A stretch of DNA of 43,221 nucleotides, taken from contig JAUMVD010000012.1 in NCBI GenBank assembly GCA_030530285.1, positions 1 to 43,221 of the forward strand, read 5' to 3'. Source of the stretch: Bacillota bacterium (GTDB lineage: Bacteria; Bacillota; Clostridia; Peptostreptococcales; Anaerovoracaceae). The translations under genes and the position numbers were made by a program. Below, piece after piece: positions 35,448 through 43,221 of the stretch. Under the pieces are notes generated by a model. The model was not told where the DNA came from. It saw only the letters and a program-made list of their open reading frames with translations, and searched no databases. Each line of letters starts with the position of its first letter. Position 1 is the first letter of the stretch.

Positions 35448-35762
35448 ATGGGCGAACATACACACGAGCATGGACATACCCACACCCACGGACACGCGCA
35501 CACACATGAGAACAAAAAAGCCGTGCTGAACCGCATGGCCAGAATCATCGGACACATGCAGTCGGTGAAGACCATGATAGAAAACGACAGGGACTGCAGT
35601 GAGGTTCTGATACAGCTCTCCGCGGTGCAGTCCGCGGTCAACAGCGTCAGCAAAGTTATTCTGAAAGAACACATGTCGACCTGCATCGTCGAAGCGATCC
35701 GGGAAGGCGACATGGAAACCATAGAAGAACTGAATGATGCTATAGATAAGATGATGAAATAA
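35448..35762 (+). CDS. CsoR/RcnR-family metal-sensing repressor with a poly-His tail
   Basis: A 104-residue all-helical DUF156-type repressor. I chose ATG 35448, seven bases after GAGGAG; the ATG at 35442 is only one base from it. Residues 4-20 are HTHEHGHTHTHGHAHTH, nine His at every second position. The core follows: RMARIIGHMQSVKTMIEND in helix 1, Cys50 (RDCSEV), His75 and Cys79 (KEHMSTC). The 25- and 4-residue spacing equals the Cu(I) site C36-H61-C65 of CsoR. Such proteins release DNA on binding copper, and some relatives sense nickel, aldehyde or persulfide. No copper ATPase or chaperone gene is in the window. It overlaps the DUF523 gene by coupling. Confidence 0.88.
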   Translation: MGEHTHEHGHTHTHGHAHTHENKKAVLNRMARIIGHMQSVKTMIENDRDCSEVLIQLSAVQSAVNSVSKVILKEHMSTCIVEAIREGDMETIEELNDAIDKMMK

Positions 35763-35771
35763 TGATATAAT
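35763..35771 (+). promoter_or_regulatory. Extended -10 promoter before idi
   Basis: TGA-TATAAT (35763-35771) immediately after the CsoR-like stop codon, with no clear -35. Transcription would start near 35778, about 40 bases before the idi ATG. Confidence 0.5.
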
Positions 35772-35818
35772 TACTAATTACATAGATCGAAGTTTGAAGA
35801 AAGGCCGGGAGGTGTTCA

Positions 35819-36379
35819 ATGGAAGACAAGTTGATACTTGTGAACCTTAGCGACGAGGAGATCGGAACGTGCGGCAAGCTTGACGCGCATCGCAGAGGAC
35901 TCCTTCACCGGGCTTTTTCCATATTCGTATTCACCAGAAATCAAAAGACCGGAAAGTGCGACAGACTTCTGATCCAAAGGCGCGCCGAGGGCAAGTATCA
36001 CAGCGGCGGCAAATGGGCCAACAGCTGCTGTTCACACCCGCGGCAGGGGGAAAGCCTTGAAGAAGCGACAGCCAGGAGACTGCCTGAGGAAACGGGAATC
36101 AGCACGCGGGACTGTCCCCTGGAAGAAGCCGGAAGCTTCGTATACCGGGCGGTATTCGACAACGGTCTTACGGAATACGAATATGATCACGTCTTTACGG
36201 GAGTGCTGTCTCTGGCAGGTGATGAAGCGGGTTTTGTGAGAAATCCCGAGGAAGCGGATGAAATGCTTTTTGCGGATCTGGACAGCATATGCCGGGATGT
36301 GGAACGCTCTCCCGATCAATACGCGCCCTGGTTCATCACAGCGCTGCCGATAGCGATTAGAAATGTAGAAAACAGGTAA
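35819..36379 (+). CDS. idi: Isopentenyl-diphosphate delta-isomerase, type I
   Basis: A 186-residue Nudix-fold enzyme that interconverts isopentenyl and dimethylallyl diphosphate. Features: [18 protein letters not shown] with a metal His, [15 protein letters not shown] with the catalytic Cys, a Nudix-like helix [14 protein letters not shown], and the catalytic Glu region [18 protein letters not shown] precedes the ATG by five bases. Type I is the eukaryotic and proteobacterial form; many Bacillota use the unrelated flavin-dependent type II. Several substitutions are seen, for example NSCCSHP against the more usual TNSVCGHP of E. coli. It stands between the CsoR-like gene and IMP dehydrogenase, without other isoprenoid genes. 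Confidence 0.93.
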   Translation: MEDKLILVNLSDEEIGTCGKLDAHRRGLLHRAFSIFVFTRNQKTGKCDRLLIQRRAEGKYHSGGKWANSCCSHPRQGESLEEATARRLPEETGISTRDCPLEEAGSFVYRAVFDNGLTEYEYDHVFTGVLSLAGDEAGFVRNPEEADEMLFADLDSICRDVERSPDQYAPWFITALPIAIRNVENR

Positions 36380-36410
36380 GACACTTATACACCGAGAAAA
36401 GGAGAAAAAC

Positions 36411-37919
36411 ATGGCAAAATACTTTGACGAACCATCGAGAACGTTCAGCGAGTACCTGCTGATTCCGGGCTATTCATCAGCAGAATGCAGAGTCGAAAAC
36501 GTTTCACTGAGAACGCCGATGACGAAATTCAAGAAGGGCGAGGAGTCGGATATTTACATGAATATACCGATGACTTCCGCGATCATGCAGTCAGTTTCAG
36601 GCGATGAACTGGCCATCGCCCTCGCCAGAGAAGGCGGCATATCATTTATCTTCGGTTCACAGCCAATCGAAAGTCAGGCGGAGATGGTGAGAAAGGTCAA
36701 GAACCACAAAGCCGGGTTCGTTGCCAGCAATACAAACATCAGACCGGATCAGACACTGGCGGATCTGCTGGAGCTGAAAGAACGCACGGGGCACTCCACC
36801 ACAGCGGTCACGGAAGACGGCACGGCAGACGGCAAGATGCTGGGTCTGGTGACGAGCAGAGATTACAGGGTCAGCAGAATGTCCATGGACACGAAAGTCA
36901 GCGAATTCATGACGCCGTTTGAGAAACTGATCCACGCCAAAGAAGGCATCACATTGAGCGAAGCCAACGACATGCTCTGGGACTACAAACTGAATGCACT
37001 GCCTGTAGTAGATGATGACCAGAAGCTGTTATACTTCGTATTCCGTAAGGACTATATCGCTCATAAGGAATATCCCGATGAGCTTTTGGATAAAGATAAG
37101 AGATACGTGGTGGGCGCAGGCGTAAACACCAGAGATTACGAGGAGAGGATCCCGGCTCTGGTTGAAGCGGGAGCAGATGTCCTGTGCATCGATTCCAGCG
37201 AAGGTTATTCCGAGTGGCAGGCCCAGACTCTGGCGTACGTTCGCCAAAAATACGGCGACAGCGTAAAGATCGGCGCGGGCAACGTGGTCGACAGAGACGG
37301 ATTCCGATTCCTGGCTGAAGCGGGAGCTGACTTCATCAAAATCGGAATCGGCGGCGGCAGCATTTGCATCACCAGAGAGCAAAAGGGCATCGGACGCGGA
37401 CAGGCCTCCGCGGTCATAGAAGTCGCAAAGGCCAGAAACGAGTATTTCGAAGAGACCGGCATCTATGTTCCGATCTGTTCGGACGGCGGCATCGTTTACG
37501 ATTATCACATGACCCTGGCGCTGGCAATGGGAGCAGACTTCCTCATGCTGGGAAGATACTTCTCCAGATTTGACGAGTCACCGACCAATAAAGTGCAGAT
37601 AAACGGAAACTATTTCAAGGAGTACTGGGGCGAAGGTTCCGCCAGAGCCAGAAACTGGCAGAGGTATGACCTTGGCGGCGACGCGAAGATGAAGTTCGAA
37701 GAAGGCGTGGATTCCTACGTTCCGTACGCGGGTTCCCTGAGCGATAACGTGCGCCAGTCACTGCTGAAGGTCAAGTCCACCATGTGCAACTGCGGCGCGC
37801 TTTCCATCAAGTCGCTGCAGGAAAACGCCAAGATGACGCTGGTATCCGCAACCAGCATCGTGGAAGGAGGAGCCCACGACGTTATCCTGAAGGAAACGGC
37901 AAGCGGGATCAATAAATAA
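36411..37919 (+). CDS. guaB: Inosine-5'-monophosphate dehydrogenase, Tritrichomonas-like divergent type
   Basis: A 502-residue enzyme that oxidises IMP to XMP, the first step to GMP. The catalytic Cys is residue 319 in [17 protein letters not shown]. The mobile-flap Arg418-Tyr419 lie in [11 protein letters not shown], and two CBS motifs lie in residues about 115-225. The catalytic loop differs from the GPGSICTTR of most bacteria. From memory, the sequence is strikingly close to the Tritrichomonas foetus enzyme, including length and the numbers Cys319, Arg418 and Tyr419. The start has a GGAG site seven bases upstream. It lies 31 bases after idi and nine before the first ABC gene. Confidence 0.95.
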   Translation: MAKYFDEPSRTFSEYLLIPGYSSAECRVENVSLRTPMTKFKKGEESDIYMNIPMTSAIMQSVSGDELAIALAREGGISFIFGSQPIESQAEMVRKVKNHKAGFVASNTNIRPDQTLADLLELKERTGHSTTAVTEDGTADGKMLGLVTSRDYRVSRMSMDTKVSEFMTPFEKLIHAKEGITLSEANDMLWDYKLNALPVVDDDQKLLYFVFRKDYIAHKEYPDELLDKDKRYVVGAGVNTRDYEERIPALVEAGADVLCIDSSEGYSEWQAQTLAYVRQKYGDSVKIGAGNVVDRDGFRFLAEAGADFIKIGIGGGSICITREQKGIGRGQASAVIEVAKARNEYFEETGIYVPICSDGGIVYDYHMTLALAMGADFLMLGRYFSRFDESPTNKVQINGNYFKEYWGEGSARARNWQRYDLGGDAKMKFEEGVDSYVPYAGSLSDNVRQSLLKVKSTMCNCGALSIKSLQENAKMTLVSATSIVEGGAHDVILKETASGINK

Positions 37920-37928
37920 TAGTATAAA

Positions 37929-40145
37929 ATGATCGAATTACGAAGCGTTTCGAAATATTATCATAACAAGGGCATCATCGCCACGGGGATCACCAGAGTT
38001 GATCTGGAGCTATCCCCGGGCGAGTTTGTTGTTATTACAGGGGAGTCTGGCAGCGGCAAGACTACCCTTCTTAACGTGATCTCGGGCCTCGATTCCTATG
38101 AGGAAGGCGAGATGCTCATCGACGGTCATGAGACCAGCCACTACATGGCTGCGGATTTCGAGGCGTATCGTAAGAAATATATCAGCAACATCTTCCAGGA
38201 TTTCAATCTGATCAACAGTTATACCGTCAGTCAGAATGTGGACCTGGTGCTGAAGATCAATGGTTGGGATGATGCTTCCGCGAAAAAGAGGACCGGCGAA
38301 ATATTGCAGCGGGTCGGCATGTCAGCCTTTGCGGATACGAAAGTCTCCAAGCTGTCCGGAGGACAGATGCAGAGAGTGGCCATAGCCAGGGCTCTGGCGA
38401 AGGACACGGAAATCATTGTTGCGGACGAACCTACCGGCAACCTGGACAGCACCGCCGCGGCGGAGATCGCATCCATACTCAGCGAAATCGCCAGGGATAA
38501 GCTGGTCATCGTGGTGACCCACAATTTCGAACAATTCGAGAAGTACGCCACCAGATGCATCAGAATGCATGACGGCAAAGTCATCCAGAATCTGGAAATC
38601 CGGCCTTTGCCGGAGCAAAAGCAGGATGAAGAGGCAGCCGGGCAGGGGAATATGTCGAACCGCGAGATCATCGCGCTGGGACTGAGAAATACCTTTAACA
38701 TCGGGTACAAGTTTATTCTCTTGCTGGTGGTGTTCCTGTTCCTGGTTTTTGCCGTCACCTCGCAGTTCACGTCCTTCCTGAATCAAAAGGCGGAAAACTC
38801 CAGGGTCGGCTACAACAATTATTTCTACAATTACAGTGAAGACCGCGTGGTTCTGAAGAAGAAGGACGGGTCTCAGTTTACGGACAACGACATCCAGGCG
38901 CTGAACACTATCGCCAATGTGGGCAACATTTCTCCAAACGATATTCTGCTGGACAACAGCCTCTACATCGAGGATGGCAGTTTCTCATACGAGGCGTTCC
39001 CGCGATCCATGGATGAATTCCGCGGCAAGCTGTACAAAGGCCGCATGCCGGAAAAGAAAAACGAAGTCATCCTCGTAGGGCAGGAGGATAACTATAACTT
39101 CTCCAAGAACAAGGTCGAGCGGCTTTTGGATCAGGAATATACGATTTATGTGGGCGAAGATGAAGCTTCGGGCCTGAAGATCAAAATCGCAGGCGTTGCC
39201 TTTGACCAGGACACCGACAGGTACGAATCCGCCGGCAGTGTGTATATGACGGATGAATTCTGCCGGGATATGCTGGCCGGGACATATTACTACTACAGCA
39301 CGATCACGACCACCATTAACGGCAAAGCCCAGGAATACGTAAACGGCAATCCATATTACAAGGTCCTGCCGAGCAGCAGGGTCAAGAAGGGAACGATCCT
39401 GCTCCCTTCCGAGTCGAATAATTTCTACGAAGACAAGAAAGCAAAAGGCCACAAGGTCAGCATAACCGCGGAGAATATGTACTACGACGCCGCGGTGAGC
39501 CTGAAGGTGGCGGATACCTATTCGGAAAAAAGCTTTTCCTATAAATCCAATTACAGAAGCTACGACAAATACGGCGGAGCGGTATTCATCAGCCAGAGCG
39601 ATTACGATAAGCTCTTTGCCAAGGGCAATTATCAGTGCAGCGTCTACGTGAAGGACATGTCAGCTATGGACGCCACCCTTGACGCGCTGAAGGCGATGGG
39701 ATACGTCCCGCTGCCTTTGGAAAACGCCAAAGTGACGCAGAACAATGATCTGGCATCCATCATTCAGGTGCCTGTCATCATGCTGATCATGATCGGTCTG
39801 TTCTTCGTGGCGTATTTTGTCATTCGCCTCATTCTCAGATCCAGGAAGGGTTACTACAGCATTCTCAGGATGCTGGGTCTGGCCAAGGGCAGCATCAAAC
39901 GGATCCTCGATGTGGAACTGTTCACCGTGATGAACATTGCTTTTGTGCTGTTCCTTCTCATCGTCGTGCTGGTGAGAAATCAGATCATCCATATCGATTA
40001 CGTTTCGACACTGATCCAGTTCATGCGGGGGTATGACTACGCCATTCTCTACGTGATACTGGCAGTTATGGTGTGGCTCATATCGGGCATTTTCTCAAGG
40101 AACTTATTCAAAAAGACCGCCATCGGCACCTATCGGGAGGAGTAA
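37929..40145 (+). CDS. ABC transporter, fused ATPase and FtsX/MacB-like permease (first)
   Basis: A 738-residue protein. The ATPase domain (residues 1-225) has Walker A GESGSGKTTLLN, signature LSGGQMQRVAIARAL, Walker B IIVADEPTGNLDS and the switch His in VVTHNFEQ. A transmembrane helix lies at about 260-282, followed by a 330-residue extracellular domain and three helices near 612-636, 661-682 and 706-726. This is the MacB-type four-helix fold but with the ATPase at the N-terminus. MacB-like pumps move peptides, lipoproteins or antibiotics without a channel through the membrane. No ribosome site precedes ATG 37929; only AATAGTATAAA. It is followed after three bases by a second protein of the same design. 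Confidence 0.88.
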   Translation: MIELRSVSKYYHNKGIIATGITRVDLELSPGEFVVITGESGSGKTTLLNVISGLDSYEEGEMLIDGHETSHYMAADFEAYRKKYISNIFQDFNLINSYTVSQNVDLVLKINGWDDASAKKRTGEILQRVGMSAFADTKVSKLSGGQMQRVAIARALAKDTEIIVADEPTGNLDSTAAAEIASILSEIARDKLVIVVTHNFEQFEKYATRCIRMHDGKVIQNLEIRPLPEQKQDEEAAGQGNMSNREIIALGLRNTFNIGYKFILLLVVFLFLVFAVTSQFTSFLNQKAENSRVGYNNYFYNYSEDRVVLKKKDGSQFTDNDIQALNTIANVGNISPNDILLDNSLYIEDGSFSYEAFPRSMDEFRGKLYKGRMPEKKNEVILVGQEDNYNFSKNKVERLLDQEYTIYVGEDEASGLKIKIAGVAFDQDTDRYESAGSVYMTDEFCRDMLAGTYYYYSTITTTINGKAQEYVNGNPYYKVLPSSRVKKGTILLPSESNNFYEDKKAKGHKVSITAENMYYDAAVSLKVADTYSEKSFSYKSNYRSYDKYGGAVFISQSDYDKLFAKGNYQCSVYVKDMSAMDATLDALKAMGYVPLPLENAKVTQNNDLASIIQVPVIMLIMIGLFFVAYFVIRLILRSRKGYYSILRMLGLAKGSIKRILDVELFTVMNIAFVLFLLIVVLVRNQIIHIDYVSTLIQFMRGYDYAILYVILAVMVWLISGIFSRNLFKKTAIGTYREE

Positions 40146-40148
40146 CAC

Positions 40149-42602
40149 ATGGTAAAACTTGAACATGTCAAAAAATACTTCTTCCGTAAAAAGAAGAACG
40201 AGATACGAGCGGTAAACGACACGTCGCTGGAGCTGAACGGCAAAGGCCTCGTGGCGCTGCTTGGCGCCAGCGGATGCGGCAAGACTACGCTTCTCAATAC
40301 CATAGGCGGACTGGATGATATCGACAGCGGCAGCATCTACGTCAACGGCGAGAAGATCACCGGCAGGTTTTCCTGGGAAACAGACAGGATCAGAACGCTG
40401 AATATCGGATACATCTTCCAGGATTACAACCTGGTTGATGATATGACGGTATATGATAACGTTGCCATCGCTCTCAAGATGGTGGGCGTGACCGACAAGA
40501 AGGAGATCGACGAGAAGGTCAGATACGTCCTGGAAAAGGTGGACATGTACCGCTACAGAAACAGGTACGCGGATATGCTGTCCGGAGGCGAACGGCAGAG
40601 AGTCGGCATCGCCAGAGCCATCGTCAAGGACCCGGCCATCATCCTGGCGGATGAGCCTACCGGCAACCTGGACAGCAGGAACACGCTGGAAGTCATGAAC
40701 ATCATCAGGAGTATCGCCGAGGAAAAGCTGGTCATCCTGGTTACTCATGAGGAAGTGCTGGCGGAGTTCTACGCGTCCAGAATCATCAGGATCAAGGACG
40801 GCAGGATCGCATCGGATCATCAGAATACCCACGCCGGCAGGCTGGACTACAGGGTAGAGAACAAAATCTATCTTAAGGATATCAAAAATCATAAGCGTCT
40901 GCTGACCCCGGGCTATAATGTCGACTTCTATAACGACAGCGATGAGCAGCTGGATATCGACATCGTCCTGCGGGACGGCAATATCTATATCAGAACGAAC
41001 GATCCGAACGACAGGATCGAGATCGTGGATGAGAATTCCGGCGTGGAGCTCGTGGATGAGCACTACACGGGAATCACGAAGGAAGAAGCGCTGGACTATG
41101 ACTTCGATCCGGAGAAACTGAAGACCGGCCAGGAAAAGAAATACCGGTCCATACTGGACAGCGCCGAACTGATCAAGAGAGGGTTCAGGACCGTATCCAA
41201 CTACAGCACCCTCAAGAAAGTGCTGCTGGTTGGCTTTGCCATTGCTGCCATGTTCATAACCTATGCGGTCAGCATGTTCTTCGGTGTCATGAACATATCG
41301 GACGAGGAGTTCGCGGGAACGGACAAGTCATACCTGACGGTCATCGGCAAGAATATCGATGTGGATACGTATCTGGATTACGAGGACAATGACCAGTACA
41401 GTTACGTGCTTCCGGGGGATTCCAGAATATCCATCAAGATGCCGTTTGATGACTACATGCAGACGATGGATTTCAATGCCATCATAGAAGGCTCGATCTC
41501 CGACGCGGGCAAACTGGAAAAGACGGATCTGGTTTACGGCAGACTTCCTAAGGACAACACGGAAATCGTCATTGACAGGATGATCTTCCGTTCCATTATC
41601 GATAATCAGAATTCAGCTGAAGTGGGGGCAGAACGCGTGAAAGACTTCCTGGACAGGGAAGTCAAAGTGGAGAATATGCCGGGACTCAAGGTTGTGGGCA
41701 TCAGCGACATGCAGGCTCCGTGCATCTATGTATCCAGAGACCAGTTCATCAATTTGATTGCCAACAGCGAGCAGGCGGGCATGGGCACGACCTTCTACCA
41801 GACAGAGGTGGATACCGCGGCGGCCACGATGTCTGACTACATCGATTACGAACTGAAGCAGGATTCCGTGCAGCTGGAGAAGGGCAGCTGGCCTGAGGAT
41901 GACTATGAAGTCATGGTCAACAATAAGAACAGACAGGATAAGGCCTACAAAGTCGGCAAATCCCTGTCTGAGACGATCAATGGACACAAGCTCAAAGTCG
42001 TGGGCTATTATTCGGATCCTTACGACAGCGATTTTATGCTGGTCAATAACGACATGATCAAATACGATCTGATCAGCAAAACCAATAATCTGACCATCTG
42101 TCCTGTGAATAAGCAGGACGCCCTTGCGGACCTTCGCGCGGGCAATATCAATGTCAAAGACGCCTTCCAGGAAAACAGGGATAAGTATATCAAGGACAAG
42201 TGGGCCTCCATGAAGTCCATGCTCGTCATGGCGGGCATCATTCTGGCCGTATCGTTCATCGAGATCTATCTGATGATCCGCGCCTCCTTCCTGCTGAGAA
42301 TCAGAGAAGTCGGCGTTTACAGGGCGATTGGCGTGAAGAAACTGGACATCTATAAGATGTTCTCTGGAGAAATCGTGGCCATCACGACGATAGCAGCACT
42401 TCCGGCCTTTGCATTCATGGCCTTTGTGCTGACAAAACTCTCGAAGGTCACCTACTTCTCGGACATCTTCCTGATCAACCCGCCGGTCATCTTCGTATGC
42501 CTGGTGCTGATCTACGGACTCAATCTCCTGTTCGGCCTGCTGCCTGTCTGGAGAACCATCAGAAAGAAACCGGCAGAGATACTGTCCAGAACGGATATCT
42601 GA
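40149..42602 (+). CDS. ABC transporter, fused ATPase and FtsX/MacB-like permease (second)
   Basis: An 817-residue partner of the previous gene. Walker A LLGASGCGKTTLLN, signature MLSGGERQRVGIARAI, Walker B IILADEPTGNLDSRN and switch VTHEE lie in residues 1-225. An extra stretch of about 120 residues (230-350) precedes the first helix, acidic and with short strands (LDIDIVLRDGNIYIRTNDPN). Helix 1 is near 357-381, the extracellular domain 385-690, and three helices near 692-714, 741-763 and 778-799, with the FtsX signature REVGVYRAIGVKKLDIYKMF. GGAGGAGT is an excellent ribosome site. The two fused halves are expected to form one heterodimeric exporter. No two-component system or substrate gene is next to it. 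Confidence 0.9.
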   Translation: MVKLEHVKKYFFRKKKNEIRAVNDTSLELNGKGLVALLGASGCGKTTLLNTIGGLDDIDSGSIYVNGEKITGRFSWETDRIRTLNIGYIFQDYNLVDDMTVYDNVAIALKMVGVTDKKEIDEKVRYVLEKVDMYRYRNRYADMLSGGERQRVGIARAIVKDPAIILADEPTGNLDSRNTLEVMNIIRSIAEEKLVILVTHEEVLAEFYASRIIRIKDGRIASDHQNTHAGRLDYRVENKIYLKDIKNHKRLLTPGYNVDFYNDSDEQLDIDIVLRDGNIYIRTNDPNDRIEIVDENSGVELVDEHYTGITKEEALDYDFDPEKLKTGQEKKYRSILDSAELIKRGFRTVSNYSTLKKVLLVGFAIAAMFITYAVSMFFGVMNISDEEFAGTDKSYLTVIGKNIDVDTYLDYEDNDQYSYVLPGDSRISIKMPFDDYMQTMDFNAIIEGSISDAGKLEKTDLVYGRLPKDNTEIVIDRMIFRSIIDNQNSAEVGAERVKDFLDREVKVENMPGLKVVGISDMQAPCIYVSRDQFINLIANSEQAGMGTTFYQTEVDTAAATMSDYIDYELKQDSVQLEKGSWPEDDYEVMVNNKNRQDKAYKVGKSLSETINGHKLKVVGYYSDPYDSDFMLVNNDMIKYDLISKTNNLTICPVNKQDALADLRAGNINVKDAFQENRDKYIKDKWASMKSMLVMAGIILAVSFIEIYLMIRASFLLRIREVGVYRAIGVKKLDIYKMFSGEIVAITTIAALPAFAFMAFVLTKLSKVTYFSDIFLINPPVIFVCLVLIYGLNLLFGLLPVWRTIRKKPAEILSRTDI

Positions 42603-42613
42603 TGCCGGGCGCT

Positions 42614-42683
42614 GGTCGCTAGATTCTGGTTTCCGGTCTTTAGTCTCTGGTCTCAGGTCTTCAGTCTCAGGTCTTTAGCCTTT
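42614..42683. repeat. Heptanucleotide tandem repeat, about ten units
   Basis: Reading in sevens from 42614: GGTCGCT, AGATTCT, GGTTTCC, GGTCTTT, AGTCTCT, GGTCTCA, GGTCTTC, AGTCTCA, GGTCTTT, AGCCTTT. Consensus RGTCTYW; the middle six units are clean and the ends decay. It begins 12 bases after the stop of the second ABC gene. The unit length of seven rules out a simple coding repeat. Confidence 0.75.
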
Positions 42684-42725
42684 TTTTGAGTGCCATTTGG
42701 ATAAATTGAAAAAACATTTGCAGCT

Positions 42726-42945
42726 GACCTAACTCTGTTGGATATTTTAAAAGTTTTTTTCATTTTACCTAAAATACAGCGGTTATCCTTACCTCCGCCC
42801 AGAATAATTTGGGCAAACGCAAATATTATGTCAATTTGACCTAATCAGATGGGAATTGTTTGGTCAGTTTGCAAATAAATTTGAGTTGACCAAAGGTTGT
42901 TGGTCAAACTTCAAAGTTTTAGCCGATTGACCAAATTTCGGTCAG
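42726..42945. repeat. AT-rich field with recurrent TTGACC(A/T)AA motifs
   Basis: Copies on the plus strand: TGACCTAA (42725), TTACCTAAA (42765), TTGACCTAA (42836), TTGACCAAA (42886), TTGACCAAA (42927). On the minus strand: TTGGTCAG (42860), TTGGTCAAA (42900), CGGTCAG (42939). TTGACCAA (42886) and TTGGTCAA (42900) form an inverted repeat with a six-base centre. Spacing is irregular (13-70 bases), so it is not a CRISPR. The base composition is clearly more AT-rich than the genes around it. I see no gene in 42603-43029. Confidence 0.6.
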
Positions 42946-42999
42946 ACTGCCAGTAAATCACACGTGCGCCGCACGAATCAAGCCGGTTGCAATAAAAAA

Positions 43000-43021
43000 C
43001 TGCCCTGCATGTGCAGGGCAG
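43000..43021 (-). terminator. Intrinsic terminator of the partial minus-strand gene
   Basis: CTGCCCTGC (43000-43008), loop ATGT, GCAGGGCAG (43013-43021): nine perfect pairs, GC-rich. On the minus strand it is followed by TTTTTTATT. It lies eight bases after the stop codon of the gene entering from the right edge. Confidence 0.9.
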
Positions 43022-43029
43022 ATGGCTAG

Positions 43030-43221
43030 CTACTTCGTTTTGACTCTTTTCGCAGGGCTCCAGGAACCGCAGTAGTCCGTACCATTGATTGTTTTATAGG
43101 TACGCACTCTGGCGTAATACACGGTTTTCCTCTTGAGCTTTTTGATTTTTTTGTAGTACTTACTGTGACCCTTCACTTTGAAATGGCGCAGGTCCTCCTG
43201 ATCAAATGAAGGCGTTCTGGA
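43030..43221 (-). CDS. 3' end of a secreted Fn3/Ig-like protein gene (partial)
   Basis: Reading in from the right edge, 63 codons end at TAG (43030-43032). The peptide includes HFKVKGHSKYYKKIKKLKR, KTVYYARVRTYKTINGTDY and ends WSPAKRVKTK. The VYYARVRTYK...WSPAKRVK pattern is the last Fn3-like strand pair found at the C-terminus of many clostridial secreted proteins. It is basic, like the C-terminal block of the gene at 1995-4392. It is followed by a strong terminator. The start and most of the protein lie outside the window. Confidence 0.75.
   Translation of the reverse strand, partial: SRTPSFDQEDLRHFKVKGHSKYYKKIKKLKRKTVYYARVRTYKTINGTDYCGSWSPAKRVKTK

Noticed and set aside
40104..41063. 319-codon minus-strand reading frame in the second ABC gene
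   Set aside because: Opposite the ATPase domain; low-complexity Val/Asp/Ile-rich product with no domain.
42635..42690. Intrinsic terminator for the ABC operon
   Set aside because: A run of T is present at 42681-42687, but the heptamer repeats before it cannot pair with each other to form a stem.
42726..42945. CRISPR array
   Set aside because: Repeated motifs are only 8-9 bases, on both strands, at irregular spacing, and no cas gene is in the window.

Overview
The window looks like a chromosomal segment of an anaerobic Bacillota, class Clostridia. The main reasons are a GlgC/GlgD pair of ADP-glucose pyrophosphorylase subunits (GlgD is a Bacillota hallmark), strong AGGAGG-type ribosome sites, sigma-A promoters close to consensus, and secreted proteins with clostridial-style Lys-rich C-terminal modules and choline-binding-like repeats. 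I cannot fix the genus from sequence alone. I see no rRNA, tRNA, CRISPR array, phage gene or transposase.

Layout. (1) 43-5696, minus strand: a surface operon. It encodes an L,D-transpeptidase with cell-wall-binding repeats, then two paralogous secreted Ig-like proteins, the first of which (1995-4392) is broken by a one-base frameshift. (2) 5808-24332: a carbon-storage locus. A plus-strand block holds an EamA transporter, malQ and a PfkB-type kinase. It converges with a minus-strand operon glgB-glgC-glgD-amylase-pgcA. That operon diverges at 17049-17182 from a plus-strand operon deoR-type regulator-gap-glgA-glgP-pyk. (3) 24325-30419: an EamA exporter (minus), then a plus-strand group of Nim-like flavoprotein, CDF metal exporter, PhzF-like isomerase and a secreted Fn3/propeller protein, then an AEC transporter (minus). 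(4) 30521-34941: acyl-CoA ligase and thioesterase, a LysR regulator (minus) and a lone fabF. (5) 34969-42602, plus strand: DUF523/TudS-like protein, CsoR-like repressor with a His-rich tail, type I IPP isomerase, a divergent IMP dehydrogenase, and two fused ATPase-permease ABC proteins. (6) 42603-43029: about 430 bp without a gene, holding a 7-bp tandem repeat and a TTGACC-rich repeat field, followed by the 3' end of another secreted-protein gene on the minus strand.

How the genes work together. GlgC/GlgD make ADP-glucose, GlgA elongates, GlgB branches, GlgP releases glucose-1-phosphate, PgcA converts it to glucose-6-phosphate, and MalQ and the cytosolic GH13 enzyme handle maltodextrins. GAPDH and pyruvate kinase in the same operon as glgA and glgP suggest that glycogen turnover and lower glycolysis are controlled together, plausibly by the DeoR-type regulator encoded first.

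The points most worth a second look are: the IMP dehydrogenase, which matches the Tritrichomonas foetus enzyme down to residue numbering; divergent promoters that share one -35 box at 30449-30455; the gene-free repeat region at 42614-42945; the CsoR-like protein with nine alternating histidines; and the GlgA whose KTGGL motif reads GTGGL. I found no clearly new multi-gene system.
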